From Candidatus Krumholzibacteriia bacterium (GTDB taxonomy: Bacteria; Krumholzibacteriota; Krumholzibacteriia; JAJRXK01), in NCBI GenBank assembly GCA_035268685.1, contig DATFKK010000006.1:28277-92276 (forward strand): a DNA stretch of 64,000 bases. The letters are read 5' to 3'. Below the pieces are notes generated by a model, which saw only the letters and a program-made list of their open reading frames with translations, was not told the DNA's origin and did not search any database. Shown piece by piece: positions 36,389 to 48,832 of this stretch (position 1 is the first letter of the stretch; every line of letters starts with the position of its first letter). The position numbers and the translations under genes were made by a program.

Positions 36389-37384
36389 ATGCTGGTCCGA
36401 CGCAGAGGAGCTCTGCTCCTCGCCCTCGTAAGCCTGTTCCTCGTCGCCACGGCGCCGCTCGCCGAGGCGACCACTCCCGACCTCAAGTTGCAGCGGGCCA
36501 AGCAGGCCGATCGCGACGGATATTCGCCTTCGCTCCTGCTCCGGGCCGCTCAGATCGCCGAGGTCGAGCCCAACGACATTCCCGCGGACGCGCAGGAGAT
36601 CGCGGTCGGTGACGTCGTCGATGCCGGGGTTCCCGACGGAGACGTCGACTGGTTCCGGATCGACGCCAGCACGGAGACCTGGGTCGCGGTCTCGACCGCA
36701 CCGATCGACGGCAGCGTCACCGACACCGTGCTCGAGCTCTTCGAGTCCGACGGCACGTCGTTGATCGCCACCGACGACGACGCCGGTGTCGGTCTCTACT
36801 CGGCGTTGACCGGGATCACGGTCCCGGACGACGGGGTGGTCTACGCCCGGATCACCCGCTTCTCGAGTGTCGGCGACGACGCCTACCGCCTCGCGGTGGA
36901 GCCGTCGGATGCGCCGCCCGCACCACCGGTGAACGACCTGCCCGAGACCGCCGAGGTCCTCGAGGGGTGCAACGTGGTGGTGCAGGGGACGACGGTCGGC
37001 GCCACGAACCAGCTCGACGTGCTGGCCTGCGTGAATCCCGACGCCCTCGGCGGCGACGTCTACTACCAGGTCGAGGTCCCGTACAGCTACCAGCTGACGA
37101 TCCAGATCGAGCCCGACGGTGCCTTCGATCCCGCCGCCTATCTGTTCGCCGATCCCACGGATCCGGCCGGCAGTTGCGTGGCGGGGATCGACGAGGCCTT
37201 CACGGGCGAGAACGAGACGCTCCTGTTCACGAACGAGAGCGCCGACGAGCTGCCCGTGACCCTGTACCTGGCGATCGACGGATGGGATCCGCAGCGCGCG
37301 GGTTCGTTCAGCGCCGCCCTTTCCTGCGACTTCGTCGTCGACACCGGCGACGAGAGTTTCGGGAGCCTGAAGGCCCGCTTCTGA
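36389..37384 (+). CDS. Secreted pre-peptidase C-terminal (PPC)-type protein with C-terminal SFGSLKARF motif
   Basis: Predicted secreted protein of 331 residues. A signal peptide covers about residues 1-27 (ALLLALVSLFLVATAPLAEA). A PPC-like beta-sandwich begins near residue 57 (IAEVEPNDIPADAQEI, then DVDWFRIDAS and YRLAVEPS). A second related domain with paired cysteines follows (CNVVVQGTTVGATNQLDVLAC, given by pattern). PPC domains usually accompany secreted enzymes, but no enzyme domain is present here. The protein ends in ESFGSLKARF, one of four similar tails in this window. The ATG at 36389 has CGGAG upstream. It may form a transcript with the next two secreted proteins. Confidence 0.8.
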   Translation: MLVRRRGALLLALVSLFLVATAPLAEATTPDLKLQRAKQADRDGYSPSLLLRAAQIAEVEPNDIPADAQEIAVGDVVDAGVPDGDVDWFRIDASTETWVAVSTAPIDGSVTDTVLELFESDGTSLIATDDDAGVGLYSALTGITVPDDGVVYARITRFSSVGDDAYRLAVEPSDAPPAPPVNDLPETAEVLEGCNVVVQGTTVGATNQLDVLACVNPDALGGDVYYQVEVPYSYQLTIQIEPDGAFDPAAYLFADPTDPAGSCVAGIDEAFTGENETLLFTNESADELPVTLYLAIDGWDPQRAGSFSAALSCDFVVDTGDESFGSLKARF

Positions 37385-37524
37385 TCCACGGGGGTGGACT
37401 CGGGGGGACGACGGGGAGGGTGCGTCGAGCGCGTGCCTTCCCCGCCACCCGCCGCACCGCTTCCGGAGACGACCTCGCATCGCGGCGCGTGCCGCGTCGC
37501 CAACTCATCGACAGGAGCAAGACG

Positions 37525-38178
37525 ATGTTTTCGAACCTGCACTCGACGCGGAGCCTCGCGGTCGCCCTGCTCGCGGTGATCGCCGTCGGTGCCGGCCTCG
37601 CTCCCGCGGCGCAGGCGCAGTCCGATGCGACCCTGCGTGTCGTGAGCGAGACCTTCGCGTTCCAGGACGACACCGTGTTGACCGTGGACGTCGAGATCGA
37701 CGGCACCGTCGAACTGGCCGGCCTGGACTTCGTGATCTCGTATCCCGAAGAGCTCGTGCCGGCCGAGACCGAGGCCACGCTCGATTCGGAGCTGTGGAAC
37801 TCGGTGCTGGTCAACTACGACCGGGACGACGCGACGTACTCGCCGGAGCCCGGCCGCGCCCTGATCTCGGCCGCCGCGGCGAGCGCCACGAACGTGGCCT
37901 CGGTCAGCGGTCGCGTGGTCACCCTGAACGTTCCGGTGACCTGTCTGGGCAACGCCCAGCAGTTCCCCGAGGGACGTGACGTCACCTTCGAGCTGATCGC
38001 CGTCGACGCCACGCGCGTCGCCGACGACCAGGACGGCGACGGACTCGACGACGTGGTCGGCGTCGTCGTCGCCACCGAGGACGGCATCATCAACCTGAAC
38101 TGCACCACGGTCTCGTCCGACGACGCGTCGTTCGGGACCCTGAAGTCCTTCTTCGGCGCGTCGACGGAAGTGAGGTAG
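37525..38178 (+). CDS. Secreted cohesin-like protein with C-terminal SFGTLKSFF motif
   Basis: Predicted secreted protein of 217 residues. A signal peptide covers about residues 1-32 (AVALLAVIAVGAGLAPAAQAQ). One cohesin-like beta-sandwich follows (LTVDVEIDGTVELAGLDFVISYPEELV, given by pattern, then VVTLNVPVTCLG). The last 20 residues contain ASFGTLKSFF, followed by GASTEVR. The ATG at 37525 has AGGAG 8 bases upstream. It ends only 4 bases before the next secreted protein gene, so the two are almost certainly co-transcribed. The function is unknown; a cohesin-like partner for dockerin-like neighbours is possible. Confidence 0.8.
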   Translation: MFSNLHSTRSLAVALLAVIAVGAGLAPAAQAQSDATLRVVSETFAFQDDTVLTVDVEIDGTVELAGLDFVISYPEELVPAETEATLDSELWNSVLVNYDRDDATYSPEPGRALISAAAASATNVASVSGRVVTLNVPVTCLGNAQQFPEGRDVTFELIAVDATRVADDQDGDGLDDVVGVVVATEDGIINLNCTTVSSDDASFGTLKSFFGASTEVR

Positions 38179-38182
38179 CACC

Positions 38183-39553
38183 ATGCCGAGCATCATCCCC
38201 CGCATCGATCTCGTCCGGCTGGCCGCGGTCTGCATGATCGGGTTGGGCCTGATCGCGACCGGTGCCACCGAAGCCGGGGCACAGGCTCGATCGGCCACGC
38301 TGACCACCGGCAGCGCCACCGCCGGTCCCGGTGACTCGATCGTCGTTCCGCTGAGCATCGGCGAGCTGATCGGCACCAGCGAGCTCGAGGTGATCAAGCT
38401 GGCCGTGGAGTTCGACTCGGCGCTGCTCGAGGGCGTCGACGCCGTTCCCGGCGCCGCGATCGCAGGTTGGCCGGCTGCCGACCTCGACGTGCAATTGCTC
38501 GAGGGACGGGTCGTCGTCAGCGCCGTGACCGACACGCCGGTCGCGCTGACCGAGGGCGAGTTGTTCTCGCTGCAGCTCCAGGTCCGGGACGAGGTGCTCG
38601 ACGGCGCCTCGACGCAGTTCGACATCGTGGGGGTGGCCGACGGCGATCCCGTCGTGCTCCAGGCCGACGTGCTCGACGACGCCACGCGAACCAAGGTCCT
38701 CACCGTCGACGGAGACTTCACGATCGAAGGCGGCCTGATCTGTTCGCCGGGCGACGTGCTCGTCGACGGTGAGATCGACGTCGCCGACGCCGTGGTCCTC
38801 CTGCGCATCGTGGTGGACCTGATCCCCGAGCCCGGCGTGCTGCAGCTCTGCAACGCCGATGCCGACCAGAGCGGTGCGGTGGATGCGGGCGACGCCGTCG
38901 TCGTGCTACGCCGTGTCGTCGGTCTGGCGCGCTCGGCCCCCGTGGCCGCGCTCGATGCCCGCTTGGTGCGGGACGCCGACGGTGCCCGGATCGTCGTCGA
39001 CGACGCCGGGGCGGTTCATGGCCTCTCGCTCGACGTCGAGGGTCACGCCGTGGCCCGTGGCGTGTCGGCCCAGGCGCTCGGCGTGAGCTCCGAGCTCGAC
39101 GGACGCACGCGCCTGGCCTTCGCCTCGATGTCGCCGCTCACGTCCGGGGAGCCGCTGGTCATCGAGCTCGAGAGGGCGGCCACGACGGACTTCGACGGTC
39201 TGTCGCTCTTCGCCGCCGACGGTTCGGAGATCGACGTCCGTCTGAGCGAGGACCGCAGCGCCGTGTCCACCCGCGGAGCCGTGGCGCTGACCAACTACCC
39301 GAACCCCTTCAACCCGAGCACCACGATCTCGTACTCGCTGCCGACGGCGAGCCGGGCCCGTCTCGAGCTGTTCAACGCGCGCGGCGAGCGCGTTGCGCTG
39401 CTCGTCGACGGTCGGCTGCCGGCCGGTCCGGGGCAGGTCGTGTGGAACGGCACCGACGCCAACGGTCGCACCGTGGCCAGTGGTGTGTACTTCGCCCAGC
39501 TGGTCACCGACGACGGTACGGTGGCCCGCCAGCGCCTGATGCTGTTGAAGTAG
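38183..39553 (+). CDS. Secreted cohesin/dockerin-type protein with NPFNP C-terminal domain
   Basis: Predicted secreted protein of 456 residues. A signal peptide covers about residues 1-34 (AVCMIGLGLIATGATEAGAQA). A cohesin-like domain (about 38-175, GSATAGPGDSIVVPLSIGE) is followed by a dockerin-like pair (DVLVDGEIDVADAVVLLRIVV, then DADQSGAVDAGDAVVVLRRVVG, given by pattern). A second beta-rich segment leads to a FlgD-like C-terminal domain with NYPNPFNPSTTISYSL, ending RQRLMLLK. In Bacteroidetes such ends act as type IX secretion signals. It is the last of three co-oriented secreted protein genes and is followed by a bidirectional hairpin. Confidence 0.85.
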   Translation: MPSIIPRIDLVRLAAVCMIGLGLIATGATEAGAQARSATLTTGSATAGPGDSIVVPLSIGELIGTSELEVIKLAVEFDSALLEGVDAVPGAAIAGWPAADLDVQLLEGRVVVSAVTDTPVALTEGELFSLQLQVRDEVLDGASTQFDIVGVADGDPVVLQADVLDDATRTKVLTVDGDFTIEGGLICSPGDVLVDGEIDVADAVVLLRIVVDLIPEPGVLQLCNADADQSGAVDAGDAVVVLRRVVGLARSAPVAALDARLVRDADGARIVVDDAGAVHGLSLDVEGHAVARGVSAQALGVSSELDGRTRLAFASMSPLTSGEPLVIELERAATTDFDGLSLFAADGSEIDVRLSEDRSAVSTRGAVALTNYPNPFNPSTTISYSLPTASRARLELFNARGERVALLVDGRLPAGPGQVVWNGTDANGRTVASGVYFAQLVTDDGTVARQRLMLLK

Positions 39554-39582
39554 CGCGCGTGTCGCAGTCGTCACGCCGCGGG

Positions 39583-39608
39583 CCGCCCTCCCGGGAACGG
39601 GGGGGCGG
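39583..39608. terminator. Bidirectional hairpin between convergent genes
   Basis: CCGCCCTCCC (39583-39592) pairs with GGGGGGGCGG (39599-39608), with one wobble, around a 6-base loop. It lies directly between a plus-strand and a minus-strand gene end. Confidence 0.55.
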
Positions 39609-41036
39609 TCATTCGTAGGTGCGGTGGTGGAGGATGGTGCGCTCGCCCGCGATCACCGTCACGTCCTCGTAGGTCGCGGTCTGAACCACGTTCCCCGAAC
39701 GGTCGAGGACCTCGAGCACCATCCGGTGCCGGCCCTCGGGCAGCCTCAACCGCGCCATGTGGATGGTGTCGGGCAGGGTGGTCCAGCTACGGGTGTCGGC
39801 GCGCTCGGTGGCCGAGGCGAACAGGTTGGCCAGGAAGCCGGCCACCTCGTTGGTCTCGCGGGTGCCGTCGTCCTTCTTCTTCCCTTTGCGGACGGCCTGG
39901 GTGAGCTGGTACTTGGTGAGCGCGCGCACGATGGTGCGGATGGTGCGCGTGGCCGCGCCTTCCTCGAAGGTCAGTTCGAAGATCGAGCTCACGTCGTGCA
40001 CGGGTTCGGTGAAGGCGGCGAGATCGCCGGAGCGCAGGCGCGCCTCGACCAGCCGTGGTTCGGTGTGGGCGAGCACGGGCATGGCCACGCTCAGCCAGTA
40101 CTTCACCTCGACGTCGTCGTGCACCACGAAGGTGTGGCGCGGGCCGCGGCGGTAGATGCGTCGGGCCAGGTCGTCGCCGCCGTCGTCGTCGCGCTCGAGG
40201 ATCGGCCAGTCCAGGCGCACCTCTTCCAGGTGCGACACGAAGCCGCTCTCGTAGACCACCACCACTTCGCCCTCGTCGCGGCGCGGGGGGCGGGCCAGCC
40301 GCGCCACGTCGCCGAACTCCTCGACCAGCGCGTCGGCCTCGTCGCCGAAGCCGAAGCGCCGGGCCCACACGGTGTAGTCCTGCACGAAGGCGCTGGGCAC
40401 GCGCTGTCCCCAGAGCGCCTCGTACTCGCGGAAGGCGGCCAGGGCCCGCCGGGACGCCACCAGGCAGGGATTGGCGTCGCCGTCCTCGGCGTAGAGCATG
40501 GCCGCCAGCCACTCGGCGAAGGCGTCGTCGGTGTAGCCCTCGGCCTCCTCGCGCACGTCGGCCAGGCGGGTCAGCAGGGTGTTCGCCCGGCGGGCCATCA
40601 CCAGGGCCTTGTCCAGGTCGCCCTCGGCCATGAAGGCCAGCGAACCGTAGGTGTTCATGAGGACCTGCTCGGCCGGGTAGCCCACGTAGTCCCGCTGGGC
40701 GTCGTTGGTCAGGAAGCTCAGGGCCTCCTTGGCGTAGTCGGTTCCGTAGAGGAAGTCGATCCGCTGGTAGGCGCGGTCGAAGGTCTCCGCCGCCTCGACG
40801 TTGCGCCCGGCGTAGAAGAGCAGCAGTCCCCGCTGGAGCAGGCCGAGGACGTCTTCGTCGTCGACCTCACCGACCTCGCCGAGCGCGCGCTCGACGTCGC
40901 CGTCGGCCACGGCCGCCTTGATCCGCGCCGACTCGGTCGCATAGGTGCCACAGCCGGCCAGGCCGGCGCACACGACCAGCAGCGCGGCGACGCCCGCCGC
41001 CGCGCGCCGGATCCTGGCCCCGATCGGACGGATCAT
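39609..41036 (-). CDS. COG3014-like lipoprotein encoded beside LpoB
   Basis: Predicted lipoprotein of 475 residues with a signal peptide and lipobox LAGC (VVCAGLAGCGTYATES). The first 200 residues look like helical repeats (LGLLQRGLLLFYAGRNVEAAETFDRAYQ by pattern; NTYGSLAFMAEGDLDKALVMARRAN). The second half has a beta-rich region with DEGEVVVVYESGF, as in COG3014 lipoproteins. These are commonly encoded next to lpoB. The gene starts 4 bases after the lpoB stop. The role is unknown, but the neighbourhood suggests cell-envelope or peptidoglycan synthesis. Confidence 0.75.
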   Translation of the reverse strand: MIRPIGARIRRAAAGVAALLVVCAGLAGCGTYATESARIKAAVADGDVERALGEVGEVDDEDVLGLLQRGLLLFYAGRNVEAAETFDRAYQRIDFLYGTDYAKEALSFLTNDAQRDYVGYPAEQVLMNTYGSLAFMAEGDLDKALVMARRANTLLTRLADVREEAEGYTDDAFAEWLAAMLYAEDGDANPCLVASRRALAAFREYEALWGQRVPSAFVQDYTVWARRFGFGDEADALVEEFGDVARLARPPRRDEGEVVVVYESGFVSHLEEVRLDWPILERDDDGGDDLARRIYRRGPRHTFVVHDDVEVKYWLSVAMPVLAHTEPRLVEARLRSGDLAAFTEPVHDVSSIFELTFEEGAATRTIRTIVRALTKYQLTQAVRKGKKKDDGTRETNEVAGFLANLFASATERADTRSWTTLPDTIHMARLRLPEGRHRMVLEVLDRSGNVVQTATYEDVTVIAGERTILHHRTYE

Positions 41037-41040
41037 CGGA

Positions 41041-41637
41041 TCAGAGCTCGATGAACTTCTTGTGCTTCTTCCCGCCGATCCAGACCTTCTCGTTGGTCTC
41101 GATCGAGGTCAGCTCCAGGTCCACCTGGTAGAAGACGACCCGCTCGCCGCCCTCCTGGTCGGTGATCTTGTTGATGGTGCCCAGGAGCATGAAGTCGGCG
41201 CCGACCTCGCGGCCGAAGGCCTTGACCGTCTCGGGACTCGAGAAGTCCTGCTGGTCGGCCCGCTCGTCGCGCAGCTGCTCGCGCTCGGTGCTGCTGGCCA
41301 CCACGCGCACCCGACCGCTGTTCACGAAGGCACGCTCCATGTCCTTGGTGAAGGTCTCCACGGCGATGAACTCGTCGGTGCGGTTGCGCACGATCCCCAC
41401 GATCACGGTCGGGCGATCGGTGTGGGTGGCCTCGAAACGGGTGATCCAGGGCGCGGTCAGGGCGTCGGCGATCACTTCCTCGCTCACCAGGCGCGAGTCG
41501 GTGTCGTTCCAGTTCCCGCTGAGGTCGACCTGGGTGTCGGTGTCGATGCGCTGGACGGTGCGACCCCCGCAGGCCGACAGACCGAGCGCGAGGACGGCCA
41601 GGGTGGCCAGGGGGATCAGACGACGGACGACGGTCAT
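41041..41637 (-). CDS. lpoB: Penicillin-binding protein activator LpoB-like lipoprotein
   Basis: Outer-membrane-anchored lipoprotein of 198 residues, related to LpoB, which activates the peptidoglycan polymerase PBP1b in enterobacteria. The lipobox is LSAC (LALGLSACGGRTVQ). The domain shows TQVDLSGNWNDTDSRLVSEEV, RPTVIVGIVRNRTDEFIAVETF, RVRVVASSTEREQLRDERADQQ and GADFMLLGTINKITDQEG, all matching the LpoB/COG3417 fold (longer pieces given by pattern). GGAGG lies 8 bases before the ATG. It is encoded just upstream of the COG3014-like gene. Outside Gammaproteobacteria its target enzyme is not established. Confidence 0.85.
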   Translation of the reverse strand: MTVVRRLIPLATLAVLALGLSACGGRTVQRIDTDTQVDLSGNWNDTDSRLVSEEVIADALTAPWITRFEATHTDRPTVIVGIVRNRTDEFIAVETFTKDMERAFVNSGRVRVVASSTEREQLRDERADQQDFSSPETVKAFGREVGADFMLLGTINKITDQEGGERVVFYQVDLELTSIETNEKVWIGGKKHKKFIEL

Positions 41638-41675
41638 GGGCAATGCCTCCGGCACGGTACGGGGGACGACGGCAG

Positions 41676-41703
41676 TTGCGCATCCAGGGCGCTGTGCTAT
41701 CGA
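41676..41703 (+). promoter_or_regulatory. Candidate promoter for enoyl-CoA hydratase gene
   Basis: TTGCGC (41676-41681) lies 16 bases before TATCGA (41698-41703), with an extended TG one base before the -10. It is 67 bases upstream of the ATG. Confidence 0.4.
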
Positions 41704-41769
41704 GAGGACGCCGCATTCTCCCCGTAGAACCCCGGAACGGCAAGCCCGGTTCCCAGCCCGAGGACCACG

Positions 41770-42552
41770 ATGGAACTCCGCAATCTCCGCTGCGAGACCG
41801 ACGACGGAATCGCCGTCGTCACCCTGGATCGGCCCAAGGCCCTGAACGCGCTCGACACCGAGACGCTGCGCGAGCTCGACGGGCTGCTCGACCAGCTGGC
41901 CGCCGACGACACGGTCCGCGTGCTGATCCTGACCGGAGCGGGGGAGAAGGCTTTCGTCGCCGGGGCCGACATCAAGGAGCTGTCCGAGCTCAGCCCTCTC
42001 CGGGCGCGTGCCCACGCCGCCTTCGGGCAGGCCGTGTTCTCGAAGCTCGAGTCGCTGGGCAAGCCCTCGATCGCCGCGGTCAACGGATTCGCCCTGGGCG
42101 GGGGCCTGGAGTTGGCCATGGCGTGCACGCTGCGCTTGGCCAGCGAGAAGGCGAAGCTCGGTCTGCCCGAGATGACCCTCGGTCTGATTCCCGGCTTCGG
42201 CGGGACCCAGCGACTGTCGCGTCTGGTGGGGCAGGGGCATGCCCGGTTCCTGGTCCTGACCGGCGGCATGATCGACGCCGAACACGCCGGCCGGATCGGC
42301 CTGGTGAACGACGTGGTCGCCCCCGAGGCCCTGATGGACCGTGCCCGTGAGCTGGCGACCCAGCTCGCCGGGTTCAGCGCGGCGACCCTGCGTCTGGCCG
42401 AGCAGACCGTACGGCAGGGGGCCGAGATGGCCTTCGACGAGGCCCTGGCCTACGAGGCCGCTCAGTTCGGTGTGGCCGCCTCGACCGGCGACGCGAAGGA
42501 GGGCATGGCCGCCTTCGTCGAGAAGCGCAAGCCGGAGTTCCGGGGCCACTGA
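41770..42552 (+). CDS. Enoyl-CoA hydratase/isomerase family protein (crotonase-like)
   Basis: Cytoplasmic crotonase-fold enzyme of 260 residues that probably hydrates short enoyl-CoA in fatty acid or butanoate metabolism. The oxyanion hole is formed by AGADIKE (64-70) and GFALGGGLELA (106-116). Both catalytic glutamates of classical hydratases are present (Glu114 and Glu134, the latter in LGLPEMTLGLIPGFGGTQ). The C-terminal AKEGMAAFVEKRKPEF is also typical. It is preceded by a likely promoter and followed by the tRNA-Leu gene. The exact chain-length specificity is open. Confidence 0.93.
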   Translation: MELRNLRCETDDGIAVVTLDRPKALNALDTETLRELDGLLDQLAADDTVRVLILTGAGEKAFVAGADIKELSELSPLRARAHAAFGQAVFSKLESLGKPSIAAVNGFALGGGLELAMACTLRLASEKAKLGLPEMTLGLIPGFGGTQRLSRLVGQGHARFLVLTGGMIDAEHAGRIGLVNDVVAPEALMDRARELATQLAGFSAATLRLAEQTVRQGAEMAFDEALAYEAAQFGVAASTGDAKEGMAAFVEKRKPEFRGH

Positions 42553-42580
42553 GACCCCCTTCGGCGGCCGCGGACCGTGC

Positions 42581-42609
42581 TTGACCGCCGTGGGGGGCAT
42601 ACCTAGCCT
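42581..42609 (+). promoter_or_regulatory. Candidate promoter for tRNA-Leu and tig
   Basis: TTGACC (42581-42586) lies 17 bases before TAGCCT (42604-42609). Transcription would begin near 42616, about 20 bases before the tRNA. The tig gene follows 37 bases after the tRNA, so both may be on one transcript. Confidence 0.5.
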
Positions 42610-42634
42610 GTGGCCCCTGCTCTCGGCAGGTCTC

Positions 42635-42719
42635 GCGCGAGTGGCGGAACTGGCAGACGCGCTGGATTTAGGTTCCAGTGGGGAAACCCGTGGGGGTTCG
42701 AGTCCCTCCTCGCGCACCA
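42635..42719 (+). tRNA. tRNA-Leu (anticodon TAG)
   Basis: Full cloverleaf of 85 bases with encoded CCA. The acceptor GCGCGAG pairs with CTCGCGC. The anticodon arm CTGGA-TTTAGGT-TCCAG gives anticodon TAG. A long variable arm (GGGGAAACCC) fits class II leucine tRNA, and the T-arm loop is TTCGAGT. The gene sits between the enoyl-CoA hydratase and trigger factor genes. Confidence 0.97.
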
Positions 42720-42756
42720 GCTCTCGTCGTCCCTTCCTTTTCGAAAAGGTCCGAGA

Positions 42757-44136
42757 ATGACCGAAACGTCCCAGGTCCGCATCGATCTCGAGGAGGCCGA
42801 GAGCTTCCAGCGGGTGGCGCACGTCACCGTCGAGACCGAGCACATGGAGAAGCTGCGTGACCGGGTCGCGCGCAAGCTGGCCAAGAAGGTTCGCATGGAC
42901 GGCTTCCGCCCGGGCAAGGTCCCGGTGCGCGTGGTCCGTCAGCAGATGCCCGGCGCCGTCGAGCAGGACGCGCTCGAGGAGCTCGTCCCGGAGGTCTACA
43001 AGCAGATCCTCGACGAGCACGACGACCTGCACCCGATCGCCGACCCGCGCGTCGAGAACTTCGACATGGGCGAGGGGCAGCCGATCACCTTCGACCTGGC
43101 GATCGAGGTCCGGCCCGACGTGGACATCACCGGGCTCGAGGCCGTCGAGGTCACCCGCTACCTGCCGCCGGTGACCGACGACCGCGTCGACGATGCGCTG
43201 AAGGACCTGGCCGAGCGCCACGCCACCTGGCACGAGCTCGACGAGGGCGCCGCCGAGGAAGGCGACGCGGTGCTCATGGACATGGTTCCGCTCGACGACG
43301 AGAAGAACCCCGTCGAGGACGAGCGCGTCGACGACCAGGCGGTCCTGGTGGGTGGCGACGGCAACCTGCCCGAGATCAATGCGGCGCTGGTGGGCATGCA
43401 GGTGGGCGAGGAGACCGACGTCGAGGTCAACTACCCCGTGGACTTCCCCAACGAGGAGCTGCGCGGATCCATCCGGACCCTGCGGATCGAGGTCAAGGAG
43501 ATCCGCCGCAAGGACACCCCGGAGCTCGACGACGACTTCGCGAGGGAGCACTCCGACAAGGAGACCCTGGACGAGCTGCGCGAGGACGTGCGCGAGCGCA
43601 TGACCAAGGGTGTGCAGCGCGAGAGCGACCGGCAGGTCCGCGACGCCATCGTCGACCGGCTGCTGGCCATCAACACCCTGCCCGTGCCGCCCAGTCTGGA
43701 GCAGCGCTACCTCGACGCCATGCTCCACGACGCGATCCACCGGCAGCAGGGCGGCGATCCCGACGACCACGACCACGACATCACCGACGAGATGCGCGAG
43801 CAGTTCGCCGAGGCCTACCGCCCGGTGGCACAGCGCGCGGTGCGCAAGATGATCCTGGTCGACAACCTGCGCCGACAGAACGACGTGAAGGCCACCGACG
43901 AGGAGCTCGAGACCCGGCTGGCCGAGTTGGCCGAGGAGCAGGGAACCAGTCCGGAGCAGATGCGTTCCCTGATCGAGCGAGCCGGCAACCTGGACCGGCT
44001 GCGCGGGGACCTGGAAGAAGACAAGGTCTTCGACCTTCTCGAGGAGAAGGCGACGATCACCGTGAAGGAAGAGCTGCCGCCCGCGCCCGAGTCGGTGACG
44101 ACGCAGCAGCAGGACGAAGTCAACGTCAAGGAGTGA
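42757..44136 (+). CDS. tig: Trigger factor (ribosome-associated chaperone)
   Basis: Ribosome-bound folding chaperone of 459 residues. The N-terminal ribosome-binding domain has the signature GFRPGKVPVRVVRQQ (residues 47-61). The PPIase-like domain (about 155-240, EEGDAVLMDMVPL and GMQVGEETDVEVNYP) is followed by the helical C-terminal domain. An unusually acidic, histidine-rich stretch (DPDDHDHDITDE) is inserted in the C-terminal domain. AAGG lies 9 bases before the ATG. The gene is 3 bases before clpP, the classical tig-clpP-clpX order of folding and degradation genes. Confidence 0.97.
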   Translation: MTETSQVRIDLEEAESFQRVAHVTVETEHMEKLRDRVARKLAKKVRMDGFRPGKVPVRVVRQQMPGAVEQDALEELVPEVYKQILDEHDDLHPIADPRVENFDMGEGQPITFDLAIEVRPDVDITGLEAVEVTRYLPPVTDDRVDDALKDLAERHATWHELDEGAAEEGDAVLMDMVPLDDEKNPVEDERVDDQAVLVGGDGNLPEINAALVGMQVGEETDVEVNYPVDFPNEELRGSIRTLRIEVKEIRRKDTPELDDDFAREHSDKETLDELREDVRERMTKGVQRESDRQVRDAIVDRLLAINTLPVPPSLEQRYLDAMLHDAIHRQQGGDPDDHDHDITDEMREQFAEAYRPVAQRAVRKMILVDNLRRQNDVKATDEELETRLAELAEEQGTSPEQMRSLIERAGNLDRLRGDLEEDKVFDLLEEKATITVKEELPPAPESVTTQQQDEVNVKE

Positions 44137-44139
44137 CAG

Positions 44140-44766
44140 ATGCTGGTTCCGATGGTCGTCGAGCAGACCGGTCGTGGCGAACGCGCCTACGACATCTACA
44201 GCCGTTTGTTGAAGGATCGGATCGTCTTCATCGGTTCGCCGATCGACGACAACGTCAGCAACCTCGTGATCGCCCAGCTGCTGTTCCTGCAGGCCGAGGA
44301 TCCCGAGCGTGACATCTATCTCTACGTGAACAGCCCGGGCGGTTCGGTCACGGCCGGTCTCGCGATCTACGACACCATGCAGTACATCAGCAACGACGTG
44401 GCCACGATCTGCATGGGCATGGCCGCGAGCATGGGCGCCGTCCTGCTGGCCGCCGGCACCAAGGGCAAGCGCAGCTGCCTGCCGCACAGCCGGGTCATGA
44501 TCCACCAGCCGCTGGGCGGAAGCCAGGGCCAGGCGGCGATGATCGAGATCTACACCAAGGAGATCCTCTCGACCCGCGAGCGGCTCTACCAGATCCTGGC
44601 CGATCACACCGGCCAGTCGCTCAAGAAGATCGCCAAGGACTGCGACCGCGACTTCTTCATGTCGGCCACCGAGGCCAGCGAGTACGGCCTGGTCGACAAG
44701 GTGATCGAGAAGCGCAGCGACGGCTCCGGGCCGTCCCACGAGGGCGGGTCCGGGTCGGAATCGTGA
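44140..44766 (+). CDS. clpP: ATP-dependent Clp protease proteolytic subunit
   Basis: Serine peptidase of 208 residues forming the double-heptamer chamber that degrades proteins unfolded by ClpX. The catalytic triad is complete: Ser97 in [11 protein letters not shown], His122 in [10 protein letters not shown] and Asp171 in DCDRDFFM. The numbering is almost that of E. coli. The N-terminal [20 protein letters not shown] is typical. The C-terminal tail is extended ([14 protein letters not shown]), which is longer than usual. It follows tig by 3 bases and precedes clpX, with a hairpin between. Confidence 0.98.
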   Translation: MLVPMVVEQTGRGERAYDIYSRLLKDRIVFIGSPIDDNVSNLVIAQLLFLQAEDPERDIYLYVNSPGGSVTAGLAIYDTMQYISNDVATICMGMAASMGAVLLAAGTKGKRSCLPHSRVMIHQPLGGSQGQAAMIEIYTKEILSTRERLYQILADHTGQSLKKIAKDCDRDFFMSATEASEYGLVDKVIEKRSDGSGPSHEGGSGSES

Positions 44767-44771
44767 GCAAC

Positions 44772-44798
44772 GGGCCCGGACGGGTGGCCGTCGGGCCC
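44772..44798 (+). terminator. Hairpin after clpP
   Basis: GGGCCCGGACGG (44772-44783) pairs with CCGTCGGGCCC (44788-44798), with one bulged G. There is no T-tract. It may reduce read-through from clpP to clpX. Confidence 0.4.
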
Positions 44799-44856
44799 CG
44801 ATCGGTGTAGTGTGCGATCGTGCCCGGAATGGATCTCCGGGCCACTTCGACTCCCA

Positions 44857-44875
44857 CCCCTCCGTACGGGAGGGG
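44857..44875 (+). promoter_or_regulatory. clpX: Leader hairpin upstream of clpX
   Basis: CCCCTCC (44857-44863) pairs with GGAGGGG (44869-44875) around GTACG, about 50 bases before the clpX ATG. The arm GGAGGGG resembles a ribosome-binding site, so it might be a decoy or a leader structure. Confidence 0.3.
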
Positions 44876-44925
44876 CGGAGCCAACCCCGAGGCTCCCCAA
44901 GCGCGCGGGGGCGGGAAGTGCCACC

Positions 44926-46182
<1,257 letters not shown>

Positions 46183-46244
46183 TCCAGGGACTCCACGGTG
46201 CCGCGGCGGCGACCCGCTTCCCCGCCGTCGCCAATGGCCCCGCG

Positions 46245-46281
46245 CAGTCGGCCCCGGGACGCACAGCCCCGGGGCCGACTG
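46245..46281. terminator. Strong hairpin between clpX and lon
   Basis: CAGTCGGCCCCGG (46245-46257) pairs perfectly with CCGGGGCCGACTG (46269-46281) over 13 bp. It is the most stable inverted repeat seen in this window and is placed as a terminator of the clp operon or an attenuator before lon. Confidence 0.6.
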
Positions 46282-46399
46282 TGTGTCCACCGAACCGACT
46301 GTCCCTTGTCCGGCCCCGGGGGCCGCGTTAAGGTGCCGCCGCGCCGCGGGATCCGCCCCGCGGGGCCGTGCTGCACCGTTCTCCGTCCGACGAGCTGCG

Positions 46400-48823
<2,424 letters not shown>

Positions 48824-48832
48824 GGGCCGGCC

